From NCBI RefSeq assembly GCF_003731765.1, contig NZ_MOAL01000004.1:62001-126000 (forward strand): 64,000 nucleotides of DNA. The letters are read 5' to 3'. Position numbers and translations under genes: made by a program. The notes beneath the pieces are model-generated. The model saw only the letters and a list, made by a program, of their open reading frames with translations, was not told the origin of the DNA and made no database searches. The stretch is from Pseudomonas chlororaphis. GTDB lineage: Bacteria > Pseudomonadota > Gammaproteobacteria > Pseudomonadales > Pseudomonadaceae. Of the stretch, positions 26,065 to 34,060 are shown in pieces. The first letter of the stretch is position 1. Each line of letters begins with the position of its first letter.

Positions 26065-28995
26065 ATGCAGGTTCAGAACATGGTTCAAGACGTCGCACCA
26101 CTTAGTGAGCGCTTTACTCTGGTAGTGATTACCCACAACCGTAAAGCCTATTTGCGCCGCACCATGGAGTACTACAAGGGGTTTGCGGGCAAGGTCCTGG
26201 TGCTGGATTCGTCTTCGGAAGGTGATGAGCGCCTGGCGGTGGATTATCCCGCAGCGGATTACCGTCACTTGCCGCAGTTCGCTTACTCGGGTCTGCAAGA
26301 CAAGCTGAATTACGGAGTGGCCCAGGTGACCACGCCGTACATGGCGTTTGCCGCCGATGACGACTTCCTGTTGTTCGACGCTCTGAACGAGTCTGTGGAC
26401 TTCCTCCAGGCCAACCCCGACTACGGCCTGTGCCATGGCTACGGGATCATGTATTCGGCGCACGCTAACGAAGTCCAGTATTTCCGCCGTGACCGCCGTG
26501 TCTGTGAAGACTACTGCTCGGAGCAGGCCGGTGAACGGGTCATGGAGTTCATGAGCCAGTTTCTGCCGCCGTTCTATGGGGTGACCCGCACCGAACTGCT
26601 GCAGCAGTGGTTCAGCATCCTGCCCGCAGGGGTTAGCTTCGAGTGGCAGGAAATCGGCCATGCAATCTACCTGCTGGCCTGTGCCAAGGCACGGATCCTG
26701 CCGATCCCCTACGCCGTACGCGAAGTCAACGCCGGGGGGGCCGAGCACAATACTAACGTGCTCACGGTGTTGCTCTACAACGATGCCAAGAGCGTGGCCC
26801 AGCGTGATCAGTTCGCCGAGCTTCTGGCGTCGCTGCCCACCGGGCTCGAGGGTTCTGCAGCAGAGCGCAAGCAATTGCTGCTCGAGAGTTTCCAGGCCAT
26901 GGGCGATTGCCTGCAGAGCGGGCGCTCCCTCAGGGGGGTGCGGATCTTCCGCTCCAACTGGCTGGAGTCGATCATGGAACCGGTGCGCAGCTTCGGTGAG
27001 CAGCAGTTTGTCGAGATGCCGTTCTATAACCAGAAAGTGTTCGATCTGTTGACCCAGTTCGAATTTCTGATCCACAGCATGCCGGCCAGCCGGCCGCAGC
27101 TTAAGCAGCTGGAGGGCATTCTGCTCAAACAGGAGGAACTGCTGCGGGTCCAGCCCAACGACACTGAGGTGACGATCCGTAACCGTTTGTGGGCCGCCCT
27201 GGACAGCAACGTTTTCAACCTGCGGGTGGTCAAGCGCCTGCTGCAGTCCCTGGCGGGCAGTGATGAGCTGCAACTGGTGGCGCAACTGCAGGCTTGGGTT
27301 GAGCGCTTGGAGGCCGTACCGGCCCCGGACAGCCGTACCTTGCTGGATGGCATGCCATCGGGACGTCTGCTGAACTGGCTGGACGCGCGCAAGCCGGACA
27401 CCCTGCAACTCAAGGCGATTGCCGCGCACCTGGCCAAGCACAAGGGGGGGCCGCAGTTCTGCATCCTGTTGCTCGATCTTGAGGGGAACATGGCCAAGTT
27501 GCAGGCGACCTTCGACAGCTTGGTGGCCAGTCATTGCAAGGCCTTCAAGGTGGTGGTGCTGACTGCGGGTGATTTGCCGGCATCCACGCGACCGCAAGAC
27601 ACGGTGCACTTCGTCAAAGTCACTGCCAGCAACTATGTAGAGCGCCTCAACCAGCTCGCCGGCCAGTCTACTGCGGACTGGTTGCTGCTGGTACGGGCAG
27701 GGGATCTGTTTACCCAAGGCGGTCTGTTGCGTGCCAGCCTGGAACTGCTCGACGCTTCTGGCTGCCGTGCGGTGGCGATGGACGAGGTCCAGCGCCAGGC
27801 CGATGGCACCCTGAGGGATGTGTTCCGCCCCGGGGTCAACCTCGACCTGCTGCAGAGCGTTCCGGACCTGATGGCTGGCCACTGGCTGGTGCGTCGTGAG
27901 GTCTGGGCCGATGTCGGTGGTTACTCGGTCGACTTCGCGCCGGGCCTGGAATTCGACCTGGTGCTGCGCCTGATCGAGCAGGGTGGCCTGGCGGGCCTGG
28001 CTCACTTGGCCGAGCCGCTGTTGATCAGTGAGGTCCAGGAGCCTCTCGAGGCCGGGCTGGTCAAGCGTATGCTCACTCGTCACTTGGGGATCCGTGGCTA
28101 CCGTGCGCAGATTGGCACTGAGCAGCCGGGTGTCTACCAGGTCGATTACCGCCATGCCGAGCGGCCGCTGGTTTCCATCCTGTTGCAGGCCGAGGATAAC
28201 TTCGCCGAGCTGCAAGCCTGTCTGGTCAGCGTTCTGCAGCGTACCCGCTACTCGCGTTATGAAGTGTTGATTGGCGATAACCACAACCAGAGCGAGGACC
28301 TGACGACCTGGCTGGGCAGTCTGGAGCAGCAGGGCAACCGCGTACGAGTGTTGCGGACTGAGCAGCGCCTGAGCCCGGCTGAGCTGTCCAATGCCCTGAG
28401 CCAGGAAGCACGGGGAGAGTACTTGGTACTGCTGTCGGCGGACGCTCAAGTGGGCAATGCCAACTGGATCGACAGCCTGGTCAATCAGGCTCAGCGTCCG
28501 GAAGTGGGGATTGTCGGCGCGCTTCTGGTGGATGAGCAGGGCGTTACCACTCAGGCCGGCCTGATCCTGGGGCTCAATGGTGGCGTGGGGGCAGCATTTG
28601 TCGGCGTGCCGAAGAGCGAAGCCGGTTACCTGAATCGTCTGTGGGCCGAGCAGAACTACAGTGCTGTATCGGGCGCCTGTCTGATGGTCCGCAAAGAGCT
28701 GTACCAAGCCCTGGGTGGCTTGGATCAAGAGCATTTCGCCGAGGCGTTCGCCGATGTCGACCTGTGCCTGAAGGCCGCCGATGCCGGTTACCTGACGGTG
28801 TGGACGCCGCGGGCGCAAATGGTTCATCCGGGCATCCTGCCGGATCACCCACAGGCCGCTGCGGCCCTGGTGGACAAGTGGTCGGCGCGGTTTGCCCAGG
28901 ATGTGGCCTATAACCAGAACCTGGCCTTGACGGGCAAGGCTTTCACCCTCAGTGCCGCCTCCGGTGTGGACTGGGCGCAGTTGCTCGTCAGTTGA
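26065..28995 (+). CDS. Large two-unit glycosyltransferase (Fgt2-like, TIGR00180-type N-terminus)
   Basis: A 976-aa protein. The N-terminal unit starts FTLVVITHNRKAYLRRTMEYYKG, has ADDDF at 97-101 and resembles TIGR00180-type glycosyltransferases. A helical linker follows (about 230-460). The C-terminal 500 aa (WLLLVRAGDLF, DVFRPGVNLDLLQSVPDL, PLVSILLQAEDN, RYSRYEVLIG, AQRPEVGIVGALLVDEQG, MVRKELYQALGGLDQ) is clearly paralogous to the middle of the 17069 protein. It probably adds sugars to flagellin or extends the glycan. The ribosome site GGGACAGGA is just before the ATG. No membrane segment or signal peptide. Confidence 0.84.
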   Translation: MQVQNMVQDVAPLSERFTLVVITHNRKAYLRRTMEYYKGFAGKVLVLDSSSEGDERLAVDYPAADYRHLPQFAYSGLQDKLNYGVAQVTTPYMAFAADDDFLLFDALNESVDFLQANPDYGLCHGYGIMYSAHANEVQYFRRDRRVCEDYCSEQAGERVMEFMSQFLPPFYGVTRTELLQQWFSILPAGVSFEWQEIGHAIYLLACAKARILPIPYAVREVNAGGAEHNTNVLTVLLYNDAKSVAQRDQFAELLASLPTGLEGSAAERKQLLLESFQAMGDCLQSGRSLRGVRIFRSNWLESIMEPVRSFGEQQFVEMPFYNQKVFDLLTQFEFLIHSMPASRPQLKQLEGILLKQEELLRVQPNDTEVTIRNRLWAALDSNVFNLRVVKRLLQSLAGSDELQLVAQLQAWVERLEAVPAPDSRTLLDGMPSGRLLNWLDARKPDTLQLKAIAAHLAKHKGGPQFCILLLDLEGNMAKLQATFDSLVASHCKAFKVVVLTAGDLPASTRPQDTVHFVKVTASNYVERLNQLAGQSTADWLLLVRAGDLFTQGGLLRASLELLDASGCRAVAMDEVQRQADGTLRDVFRPGVNLDLLQSVPDLMAGHWLVRREVWADVGGYSVDFAPGLEFDLVLRLIEQGGLAGLAHLAEPLLISEVQEPLEAGLVKRMLTRHLGIRGYRAQIGTEQPGVYQVDYRHAERPLVSILLQAEDNFAELQACLVSVLQRTRYSRYEVLIGDNHNQSEDLTTWLGSLEQQGNRVRVLRTEQRLSPAELSNALSQEARGEYLVLLSADAQVGNANWIDSLVNQAQRPEVGIVGALLVDEQGVTTQAGLILGLNGGVGAAFVGVPKSEAGYLNRLWAEQNYSAVSGACLMVRKELYQALGGLDQEHFAEAFADVDLCLKAADAGYLTVWTPRAQMVHPGILPDHPQAAAALVDKWSARFAQDVAYNQNLALTGKAFTLSAASGVDWAQLLVS

Positions 28996-29018
28996 TCACC
29001 GCCAGAAGGGGTTGAACC

Positions 29019-29096
29019 ATGCATAACGATACTTCCGTGCTCCATGGCCTGGGCCTAGCGCCGGGCCCGGCCGTCTGCCTTGAGCAGCCGCTATGA
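29019..29096 (+). CDS. Possible 25-aa coupled leader or remnant ORF before pseC-like gene
   Basis: ATG at 29019 with AGAAGGGG 8-9 nt upstream opens a 25-codon frame (MHNDTSVLHGLGLAPGPAVC, ending LEQPL) whose TGA overlaps the ATG of the next gene (ATGA). No domain. The strong ribosome site and coupling suggest it is translated, either as a small coupler for the aminotransferase or as the 5' stub of a gene lost by deletion. Confidence 0.4.
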   Translation: MHNDTSVLHGLGLAPGPAVCLEQPL

Positions 29097-30271
29097 CGCC
29101 TTACCGGATTCCTTATGGGCGCCAGAGTATCGATCAGGCCGATATCGATGCGGTGGTGGAGGTGCTCAAGTCGCCCTGGTTGACCCAGGGGCCGATGATC
29201 GAGCGTTTCGAGGGCGCCCTGGCGGAGTATTGCCAGGCCGGTTTCGCGGTGGCGGTGTGCAATGCCACCGCCGCGCTGCACATCGCTTGCCTCGCGGCGG
29301 GGTTGGGGCCGGGCGATGCCCTGTGGACCAGTCCCAATACCTTTGTCGCCTCGGCCAACTGTGGGCGTTACTGCGGTGCCGAGGTCGATTTTGTCGACAT
29401 CGATCCACAGACGCTGAACATGGACGCCCGGTTGCTGGCGCAGAAGCTGGAGCTCGCCGAAGCCAGCGGTACCTTGCCCAAGGTGGTGGTGGCGGTGGCG
29501 TTCGCTGGCCAGAGCTGTGACATGCAGGCGATCGCGCGGTTGTCCGAGCGCTATGGTTTTGTCCTGATCGAGGATGCGGCCCATGCGGTGGGCGCTTCTT
29601 ACCAGAGGCGGCCGGTGGGTTGCGGGGCCCATGCGGCGATGACTATTTTCAGTTTCCACCCGGTGAAAATCATTACCAGTGCCGAGGGCGGCATGGTCCT
29701 GACCAACCGCCCCGAATTTGCCGAGCGTCTGCGGCGGCTGCGCAGCCACGGCATTACCTCTGATCCGGCACAGATGGACGTTCCGGCCGAGGGCTTGTGG
29801 TACTACCAGCAGTTGGAGTTGGGCTTCAACTACCGGATGACCGATGTGCATGCGGCGTTGGGGCTTTCGCAAATGACCCGGCTCGATGAGTTTGTCGCCC
29901 AGCGTCGTCGGCTGGCCGGCCGCTATGAGTCCCTGTTGGCGGGGTTGCCGTTGACCTTGCCGAGCGCCCAGCCGGGGGCTGAGTCGGCCTGGCATTTGTA
30001 TGTGGTGCGTTTGCAGTTGGACAGGATCGGCCTGAGCCAGCGTGAGGTCTTCGAGCAACTGCGCGCGGCAGGCCTGGGGGTGAACCTGCATTACATCCCC
30101 GTGCACCTGCAGCCGTATTACCGTGAACAGGGCTTTGCGGAGGGCGACTTCCCTGAGGCTGAAGCGTATTTCCACCAAGCCATCAGCCTGCCGCTGTACC
30201 CGGAATTGACCGATGAGCAGCAGGACGAAAGCGCCGCCCATGTGCGGCGTGTTCTCAGCGGGCGGGCCTGA
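29093..30271 (+). CDS. pseC: PseC-like nucleotide-sugar 4-aminotransferase (DegT/DnrJ/EryC1 family)
   Basis: A 392-aa PLP aminotransferase. NATAALHIACLAAGLGPGD and the Asp in LIEDAAHAVGA contact PLP; the Schiff-base Lys is K192 in IFSFHPVK. Sequence style (PYGRQSIDQADIDAVVEVLK, LYPELTDEQQDE) matches PseC, which aminates UDP-4-keto-6-deoxy-L-AltNAc in pseudaminic acid synthesis. There is no PseB dehydratase in the window, so the substrate could also be another 4-keto-6-deoxy sugar. It overlaps the preceding tiny ORF (ATGA), and its stop TGA overlaps the ATG of the next gene (TGATG). Confidence 0.83.
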   Translation: MTPYRIPYGRQSIDQADIDAVVEVLKSPWLTQGPMIERFEGALAEYCQAGFAVAVCNATAALHIACLAAGLGPGDALWTSPNTFVASANCGRYCGAEVDFVDIDPQTLNMDARLLAQKLELAEASGTLPKVVVAVAFAGQSCDMQAIARLSERYGFVLIEDAAHAVGASYQRRPVGCGAHAAMTIFSFHPVKIITSAEGGMVLTNRPEFAERLRRLRSHGITSDPAQMDVPAEGLWYYQQLELGFNYRMTDVHAALGLSQMTRLDEFVAQRRRLAGRYESLLAGLPLTLPSAQPGAESAWHLYVVRLQLDRIGLSQREVFEQLRAAGLGVNLHYIPVHLQPYYREQGFAEGDFPEAEAYFHQAISLPLYPELTDEQQDESAAHVRRVLSGRA

Positions 30272-30978
30272 TGAGTCGCATCGCCATTATTCCGGCCCGT
30301 GGTGGCAGTAAGCGTATCCCGCGCAAGAACCTCAAGCCGTTCGATGGCGAGCCGATGGTTGCCCGCTCGATTCGTACTGCCTTGAATTCGGGGTTGTTCG
30401 ACAAAGTATTGGTCAGTACCGACGACGTGGAGATTGCCGAGTTGGCCGCGCGCAGCGGGGCTTGGGTGCCGTTTATGCGGCCACCAGCCCTGGCCGATGA
30501 TTTTACCGGCACAGGGGCCGTCATCACCCACGCCTTGGAGACCCTGCATGAGCAGGGCCAAGACTTTGACTACAGCTGTTGCATCTACGCCACGGCGCCG
30601 TTGCTGCAGGCGCGCTATCTGCGCCAAGGCTTGGAAGCGCTGCTGCAGCACCCGGACAAGTCCTTTGCCTTTTCCGTCTGCGGCTTCGGGTTTCCGGTGC
30701 AACGGGCTTTGTGTCTGGACGGAGAGGGCGCCTTGACGCCGCTGTATCCCGAGTTTCGCGATACCCGCTCCCAGGATTTGCCCGAGGCCTATCAGGATGC
30801 CGGGCAGTTTTATTGGGGGCGTACCCAGGCCTGGCTGGCCGGAGAGGTCATGTTTTCCTCGCAGAGCCTGCCGGTGATCCTGCCCCGGCACCTGGTGCAG
30901 GACATCGATACCGAAGAGGACTGGCTACGTGCCGAGTACCTCTATGCGGCACTGAAGGCTGGCGGCGAGGTGCAATGA
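30271..30978 (+). CDS. pseF: PseF-like acylneuraminate/pseudaminate cytidylyltransferase
   Basis: A 235-aa CMP-sugar synthetase. It begins MSRIAIIPARGGSKRIPRKN (the CTP-binding signature), then VSTDDVEIAELA and the C-terminal LVQDIDTEEDWLRAE, all typical of PseF. The expected reaction is CTP + nonulosonic acid to CMP-nonulosonic acid. PseG, PseH and PseI are not encoded in the window, so the acceptor must be made elsewhere or differs. It is coupled to the aminotransferase upstream and overlaps a 33-aa ORF downstream (ATGA). Confidence 0.84.
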   Translation: MSRIAIIPARGGSKRIPRKNLKPFDGEPMVARSIRTALNSGLFDKVLVSTDDVEIAELAARSGAWVPFMRPPALADDFTGTGAVITHALETLHEQGQDFDYSCCIYATAPLLQARYLRQGLEALLQHPDKSFAFSVCGFGFPVQRALCLDGEGALTPLYPEFRDTRSQDLPEAYQDAGQFYWGRTQAWLAGEVMFSSQSLPVILPRHLVQDIDTEEDWLRAEYLYAALKAGGEVQ

Positions 30979-31076
30979 TTCCAGGTTCGATCGATGGTCG
31001 GGGTCCGGAATTGGGCATCTGTCGAACGGGCCTTTGTCGGTGGATTCGGCAAAATAGCGTGACCTGCGAGTCATAA
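30975..31076 (+). CDS. Possible 33-aa stub ORF after pseF-like gene
   Basis: ATG at 30975 overlaps the pseF stop (ATGA), the arrangement normally seen for a real next gene in such operons, but the frame ends after 33 codons (starts MIPGSIDGRGPELG, ends RQNSVTCES). No domain is recognisable. It may be the residue of a deleted downstream gene. Evidence is positional only. Confidence 0.25.
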   Translation: MIPGSIDGRGPELGICRTGLCRWIRQNSVTCES

Positions 31077-31160
31077 CGCGCATCTTCACTGTATTGTATT
31101 GGCCGGGGAGATGGCGCCAGGCCGGTGTTTGGTCCTGTGATAGCCCTTTGTTCTTCCGGT

Positions 31161-31225
31161 GCCCTCTTGGCGAGGGCAACAAAAACCTGTTTATCGGCAG
31201 CCCTCGATCGTTTATCGATGGAGGG
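31161..31225 (+). promoter_or_regulatory. Two-hairpin leader upstream of the KAS III-like gene
   Basis: Stem 1: GCCCTC (31161-31166) with GAGGGC (31172-31177). Stem 2: CCCTCgATCG (31201-31210) with CGATgGAGGG (31216-31225), loop TTTAT. Stem 2 ends 20 bp before the ribosome site GGGAAG of the gene starting at 31256. The 277-bp gap between pseF and this gene otherwise contains only the 33-aa ORF. A structured 5' UTR is likely if a promoter lies upstream; its function is unknown. Confidence 0.45.
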
Positions 31226-31255
31226 TATTGGGCTGTTTATTATTGGGAAGCCGTA

Positions 31256-32182
31256 ATGATTGGCATAAAGAGCATTGCGAGCTACGTGCCTGTAGCCGGC
31301 GTGGACAATTACGCACAAGGTGCAAAATTCGCCAAGGATGAAGAGTTCATCCTGGGCAAGATCGGTTCCGCTTTCCTGCCGCGCAAAGATGACGGCCAGG
31401 AAACCTCGGACCTGTGTGTCGAAGCGGTCAATGCGTTGTTCGCCAGCAATCCTGAACTCAAGCGCGAAGCCATCGACGTATTGATCGTCGTGACCCAGAA
31501 CGGTGACGAAGAAGGTTTGCCGCACACCGCCGCTATCGTCCAGGACAAATTGGGCCTGCCGACCACGGTCGCGGCGTTTGATATTTCCCTGGGTTGCTCC
31601 GGTTATGTCTACGGCATTTACGCGATCAAGGGCTTTATGGAAGCGGCAGGCCTGAAGAACGGCTTGCTGGTCACCGCTGACCCGTATTCGAAGATTGTCG
31701 ACCCCGAAGACCGCAATACCACCATGCTCTTCGGTGATGCAGCGACCGCCACCTGGATGGGCGAAGACGCCGCCTGGCAGTTGGGCAAGGCCAAATTCGG
31801 TACTGACGGTTCCGGCGCTCCCCATTTGAAAGTCAGCGACGGCGTGTTCTTTATGAACGGTCGTCAGGTGTTTAATTTTGCCTTGCTGAAAGTACCGGCG
31901 CATTTGCACGAGCTGTTGAATGAGTCCGGTTTGAGTGCCGACGATATCGATGCGTTTTGCATTCACCAAGGCAGCGCGGCGATTGTCGACGCCGTGGCAC
32001 GACGCTTCGAGGGCGACCCGGAGAAATTCATCAAGGACATGGTCGAGACCGGTAATACCGTGTCGTCGAGCATTCCTTTGCTGCTGGAGAAACATGTCCT
32101 GGACTCGGACTGGAAGCGCGTGGCCCTGAGTGGGTTCGGCGTAGGCCTGTCATGGGGGTCGGCGATCCTTCATCGTCCATGA
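31256..32182 (+). CDS. 3-oxoacyl-ACP synthase III (KAS III/FabH-like) of the glycosylation island
   Basis: A 308-aa thiolase-fold protein. The Cys-His-Asn triad is complete: C114 in ISLGCSGY, H237 in FCIHQGS, N267 in ETGNTVSSS. It condenses an acyl-CoA with malonyl-ACP. A KAS III homologue (orf3) follows fgt1/fgt2 in the P. syringae flagellin glycosylation island, so here it may make a short acyl group for an amino sugar. GGGAAG lies 6 nt before the ATG at 31256; the longer frame upstream lacks start signals. A strong terminator follows. Confidence 0.9.
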   Translation: MIGIKSIASYVPVAGVDNYAQGAKFAKDEEFILGKIGSAFLPRKDDGQETSDLCVEAVNALFASNPELKREAIDVLIVVTQNGDEEGLPHTAAIVQDKLGLPTTVAAFDISLGCSGYVYGIYAIKGFMEAAGLKNGLLVTADPYSKIVDPEDRNTTMLFGDAATATWMGEDAAWQLGKAKFGTDGSGAPHLKVSDGVFFMNGRQVFNFALLKVPAHLHELLNESGLSADDIDAFCIHQGSAAIVDAVARRFEGDPEKFIKDMVETGNTVSSSIPLLLEKHVLDSDWKRVALSGFGVGLSWGSAILHRP

Positions 32183-32207
32183 GTTGACGGTTCTTCAGGC
32201 TTCACAC

Positions 32208-32244
32208 ATAGCGCTCAGGGTGTAACCTTGAGCGCTATTTTTTT
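32208..32244 (+). terminator. Rho-independent terminator after KAS III-like gene
   Basis: A perfect 10-bp stem ATAGCGCTCA / TGAGCGCTAT is followed by a run of T. It lies only 24 bp before the next start codon, so the DUF115 gene must be reached by read-through or by a promoter inside the upstream gene. Confidence 0.92.
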
Positions 32245-32267
32245 GCACGAATGATGAGCGAGGCGGC

Positions 32268-33557
32268 ATGAGTGAGATCTTCGAGCGCAATGCCCTGGTG
32301 CTGCAGGCGCGATGGCCGGTGTTGCTCGACCGGGTGCAGGCCGAGGACAGCGAGGTGTTGCAGGCCGAACTGATGGAGGGCATAGGTTCGACCCTGAGCA
32401 TTGCCGGCATTCAGCTCAGCAGTCGCCATGACCGTCTGCGGGAGGCGCATTTACAGGCCGATAGCCTGCCCGACAGCGCGCAACTGCATCTCTACGGCAC
32501 CGGGCTCGGAGACCTGGCCAGGGTGCTGTTGGAGCGCCCGGGGCTGAAGCACCTCTGGGTGCATATTCTCAACGGCGCGGTGTTCAAACTGGTGCTGCAG
32601 TTGCTGGAGCAGCAGGATTGGCTGCAGGATCCGCGTGTACAGCTGTGTTACGCCGGCGACTTGCCGGAGATCCAGCTTCCGTTCTTTGCGCTGCCGGCCG
32701 AACTGGTGCTGGCGGATGACTTCAATGCCAAGATCCGCGATCGCTTGGTGAGCGAGACTCACCTGGGGTTCAACAATCGGCAGTTTTCTGCCGATCATCC
32801 GGAGATTGCCCAGCGCCTGGCGTCCAGCCTGGAGTGGGTGCAGCGCGATCGGGATGTTGCCGAGCTGTTTGATAGTCAGCCTGGGCGCGAAGTTTTCGTC
32901 ATCGCCACGGGCCCCAGCCTGGAGCACCACTTCCAGCGTCTTCGCGACATTCGCCAGCAGGCCCCGCGCCCGCTGCTGATCTGCGTGGATACGGCGTATC
33001 AGCCATTGTTGGCCCAGGGCATCAAGCCTGATCTGGTGGTGACCGTCGATCGCTTGATCAACCTGCGCCATCTGCCGCCCGATGACTCGGCGGACGTCGG
33101 CCTGGTGTACATGCCTCTGGCCAACCCCTTGGTGTTGCAGGGCTGGCAGGGGGCGCGTTACGTCGGTTATTCGGCCAGCCCGGTGTATCAGGCGCTGCGC
33201 CAGCAGGTGCCTCGGGCGCAGTTGCATACCGGGGGCAGTGTGATTCACCCGGCGGTGGACCTGGCGGTGCGCCTGGGTGCGCGTCGGGTGACACTGTTCG
33301 GTGCTGACTTTGCCTTCCCCATGAACAAAACCCACGCGGGCTGGAAGGATGGCCACCTTGGGCCCCAATTGGGCGTCGCCAAACATTGGTTGCTCGATGG
33401 GCATGGGCAGCGGGTCAGGACTCAGCTCAACTTCCGTAGCTACCTGTGCGAGCTGGAGCGTTATATTGCCGGGCAGCCCGATGTGGCGTTCTTCAACACC
33501 AGTCGCGCCGGGGCAATGATCGCCGGCACCACCTTCCATGGGGAGTACATGCCGTGA
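32268..33557 (+). CDS. DUF115/Maf-like motility accessory protein (MptE-like fold)
   Basis: A 429-aa protein. The DUF115 core is at about 205-380: VIATGPSLEHHF (GPSL at 215-218), CVDTAYQPLLAQGIKPDLVV, TGGSV, and LFGADFAFPMNKTHA. This family includes Maf proteins, proposed or shown to transfer nonulosonic acids such as pseudaminate to flagellin in Campylobacter, Aeromonas, Magnetospirillum and Clostridium. Here it would be the flagellin-sugar transferase or an accessory factor. It ends in GTGA overlap with the next small gene. Confidence 0.82.
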   Translation: MSEIFERNALVLQARWPVLLDRVQAEDSEVLQAELMEGIGSTLSIAGIQLSSRHDRLREAHLQADSLPDSAQLHLYGTGLGDLARVLLERPGLKHLWVHILNGAVFKLVLQLLEQQDWLQDPRVQLCYAGDLPEIQLPFFALPAELVLADDFNAKIRDRLVSETHLGFNNRQFSADHPEIAQRLASSLEWVQRDRDVAELFDSQPGREVFVIATGPSLEHHFQRLRDIRQQAPRPLLICVDTAYQPLLAQGIKPDLVVTVDRLINLRHLPPDDSADVGLVYMPLANPLVLQGWQGARYVGYSASPVYQALRQQVPRAQLHTGGSVIHPAVDLAVRLGARRVTLFGADFAFPMNKTHAGWKDGHLGPQLGVAKHWLLDGHGQRVRTQLNFRSYLCELERYIAGQPDVAFFNTSRAGAMIAGTTFHGEYMP

Positions 33558-33820
33558 ATGAGGTCGAGTCGCTGTCCGTTGGCCTGCAGCAGGGGGCCGG
33601 CTTGTTTCGCCTGGGGCGGGATGTCGAAGCGTCGTTATTGATGGTTGAACTCTGTGCGCGGGTGCAGGCGTTGCTCGAGGAGCGGGTGGAACTCGAACCA
33701 GAATGGGCCCATTGGTTGACCCAGATGCTGGGGCGCCAGGAGGCGCAAGACTGGCTGGGCGTGGCGGATTACATGGAGTACGAGTTGGTGCAATGGTTGC
33801 AGGCAGCGTTCGCGGCCTGA
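33554..33820 (+). CDS. Small conserved-looking protein coupled to DUF115 gene, 88 aa
   Basis: A GTG start at 33554 overlaps the preceding TGA (GTGA). The product begins (M)NEVESLSVGLQQGAGLF and is acidic and all-helical (ASLLMVELCARVQALLEE, ADYMEYELVQWLQAAF), about the size of a flagellar chaperone such as FliT. No named family is recognised. The coupling suggests it works with the DUF115 protein. A terminator follows, so this ends the glycosylation island. Confidence 0.65.
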   Translation: MNEVESLSVGLQQGAGLFRLGRDVEASLLMVELCARVQALLEERVELEPEWAHWLTQMLGRQEAQDWLGVADYMEYELVQWLQAAFAA

Positions 33821-33836
33821 TCGTTTGGGTGTCGAT

Positions 33837-33867
33837 ACCGGGATAGGTCTTTATCCCGGTGTTTTTC
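33837..33867 (+). terminator. Rho-independent terminator ending the glycosylation island
   Basis: ACCGGGATA (33837-33845) pairs perfectly with TATCCCGGT (33852-33860), loop of 6, followed by GTTTTTC. It isolates fliC transcription from the island. Confidence 0.9.
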
Positions 33868-33953
33868 TGGCGTCATTTTCTTGGGTGTCTCGTGCCTAAG
33901 CCCTTGTTTTACGGGGGGTGGCAGTGTGATGGCAATTTTTTTTAAAAAAGCCC

Positions 33954-33980
33954 TCAAGCAACTTGCATTGCCGACGATAA
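33954..33980 (+). promoter_or_regulatory. FliA (sigma-28) promoter of fliC
   Basis: TCAAGCAA - 11 bp - GACGATAA matches the sigma-28 consensus TAAAGTTT-N11-GCCGATAA in spacing and in most key bases, including the -10 CGATAA. It lies about 80 bp before the fliC ATG, giving a long 5' UTR. This agrees with fliC being a late, FliA-dependent gene. Confidence 0.8.
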
Positions 33981-34060
33981 CTATTACGAAGGTTCTCTAG
34001 GCCATACCCGGCGGTTGCCAGGGCCGGAAGCCGCAGTACCCAACCAACGAGGAATTCGTC

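Noticed and set aside
26041..28848. 935-aa minus-strand frame opposite the second glycosyltransferase
   Set aside because: Mirror of codon bias in the plus-strand gene; translation lacks any recognisable domain.
31150..31180. GG-N10-GC match (CGGTGCCCTCTTGGC) before the KAS III-like gene
   Set aside because: It lies inside a hairpin, the -24 begins CGG and the -12 is TGGC; chance spacing is likely.
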